The position numbers were made by a program, and so were the translations under genes. Source: an uncultured Rhodopila sp. (lineage in GTDB: Bacteria; Pseudomonadota; Alphaproteobacteria; Acetobacterales; Acetobacteraceae). Taken from it: a stretch of DNA of 64,000 nucleotides. The DNA is taken from positions 1 through 64,000 of the forward strand of contig NZ_CAJATU010000064.1 in the NCBI RefSeq assembly GCF_903944925.1, given 5' to 3'. Positions 63,562 to 64,000 of this stretch are shown here, piece by piece (the stretch's first letter is position 1; each line of letters opens with the position of its first letter). Under the pieces are notes generated by a model that was not told where the DNA came from, made no database searches, and saw only the letters and a list, made by a program, of their open reading frames with translations.

Positions 63562-63903
63562 ATGGCGCTCTGGCGGCGAGATCAGATCCGGTTCGACCTG
63601 GAGGATGCGAACACCCAGCATCCCGTGGCGGTGGTGAAGATCGAGACCCCGGCGGGACGTCTGTCGGTGATCGCCGAGGTCGCGCGACTTGCCGGCACGT
63701 TGATGCTGCTCGGGCTGCATGTCCAAAGCGAAACGGTCGAGGTCAACGCCATCGGCCCCGGGAATCTGCGCCAGATCGTGCTGGCCTTCATGGAGCTTAT
63801 GGACCTTGACGAACTCGTGGTTACCGGAGGGCTTCGAACGACTGGGGCGCATCCCGGGCGAACCCCGCGTGAGCGACGGTTCAGCCGCCGCCGTCCTGCT
63901 TGA
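63562..63903 (+). CDS. hypothetical protein, probably frameshifted near 63820
   Basis: ATG 63562 starts MALWRRDQIRFDLEDANTQ and continues FMELMDLDELV. From 63823 on, GC3 falls in this frame (tail RERRFSRRRPA), while it rises in the +1 frame, reading LPEGFERLGRIPGEPRVSDG and open to the window edge. So the natural protein likely shifts frame near 63815-63822, by mutation or sequencing error, and continues beyond the window. Confidence 0.45.
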   Translation: MALWRRDQIRFDLEDANTQHPVAVVKIETPAGRLSVIAEVARLAGTLMLLGLHVQSETVEVNAIGPGNLRQIVLAFMELMDLDELVVTGGLRTTGAHPGRTPRERRFSRRRPA

Positions 63904-64000
63904 GTCCACGGTCGAGGTTCGGCAGATCAAGACCATCTCAGCCATCCGATCGCTGGGGCGGCGCTGGACGCCGATCCTGCGGGCCAAGCGGGCGGTCGAG
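63869..64000 (+). CDS. continuation frame or next gene, partial at right edge
   Basis: GTG 63869 begins VSDGSAAAVLLESTVEVRQIKTI and the frame stays open to 64000, with high GC3. Homology not recognised. It is either an independent overlapping gene or the C-terminal half of the gene that starts at 63562 (see the frameshift at about 63820). Confidence 0.4.
   Translation, partial: MSDGSAAAVLLESTVEVRQIKTISAIRSLGRRWTPILRAKRAVE

Overview
The window is a high-GC alphaproteobacterial chromosome segment. Gene content fits a phototrophic member of the Acetobacteraceae: a complete vanadium-nitrogenase (vnf) locus, an AerR/PpaA-like B12-binding regulator typical of purple bacteria, and many short hypotheticals of acetobacterial type. 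From memory, Rhodopila globiformis is a purple acetobacterium reported to have a V-nitrogenase, so it or a close relative is my best guess; this is inference. I saw no rRNA, tRNA, CRISPR array, insertion sequence or phage.

Positions 1-16.3 kb hold the vnf locus. A PhnCDE-type oxyanion ABC transporter (639-3228) faces a short ModE-like HTH protein (3179-3649). The structural operon vnfD-vnfG-vnfK, an uncharacterised 297-aa gene and a NifX-family gene run leftward (8408 to 3754). Divergent from it are a NifX-glyoxalase fusion and a Nif11 protein (8661-9681). Then come vnfA with a 114-aa companion (minus strand) and, divergently, vnfE-vnfN-vnfX, a TIM-barrel protein and a NifU-C/Nfu scaffold (12011-16298). 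Four sigma-54 -24/-12 promoters are readable. They are accompanied by GTAC-based paired half-sites: GTAC-N16-GTAC with a GTACGAAYGGCC core before both vnfD and the transporter, each ending 64 bp from the -24 element. This links the transporter to the VnfA regulon and makes it a candidate vanadate importer. The Fe protein (vnfH) and the shared genes nifB and nifV are not in the window.

Positions 16.3-33.3 kb carry a membrane protein, the AerR/PpaA-like regulator behind an FNR/FixK-like box, and a run of mostly catabolic or housekeeping genes: SDRs, a ThDP enzyme, a luciferase-like monooxygenase, an aldo-keto reductase, an M19 dipeptidase, an alpha/beta hydrolase, periplasmic trehalase, an AhpD-like protein, YjbQ and a PadR-DUF2218 pair. 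There is also a DUF433 antitoxin with a decayed DUF5615 partner. Positions 33.3-36 kb are a small graveyard of toxin or defence-type genes: a C-terminal remnant, a 98-aa gene plus a second decayed copy of it, and a PIN-domain gene broken by one TGA.

Positions 36.6-46.4 kb are core genome: NAD kinase, a nitrilase-family amidase, a cytochrome b561-type protein, an AHSA1 protein, then lptF-lptG-lptD-surA-rsmA (outer-membrane LPS export and protein folding). Positions 46.8-64 kb hold two lipoproteins (one FlgO-like), an MFS exporter, an orphan molybdenum hydroxylase large subunit, a HigBA-type toxin-antitoxin pair, a five-gene Liv-type ABC operon, three tandem luciferase-like monooxygenases, a His/Gly-rich lipoprotein, RidA, a GNAT protein and a gene that appears frameshifted at the right edge.
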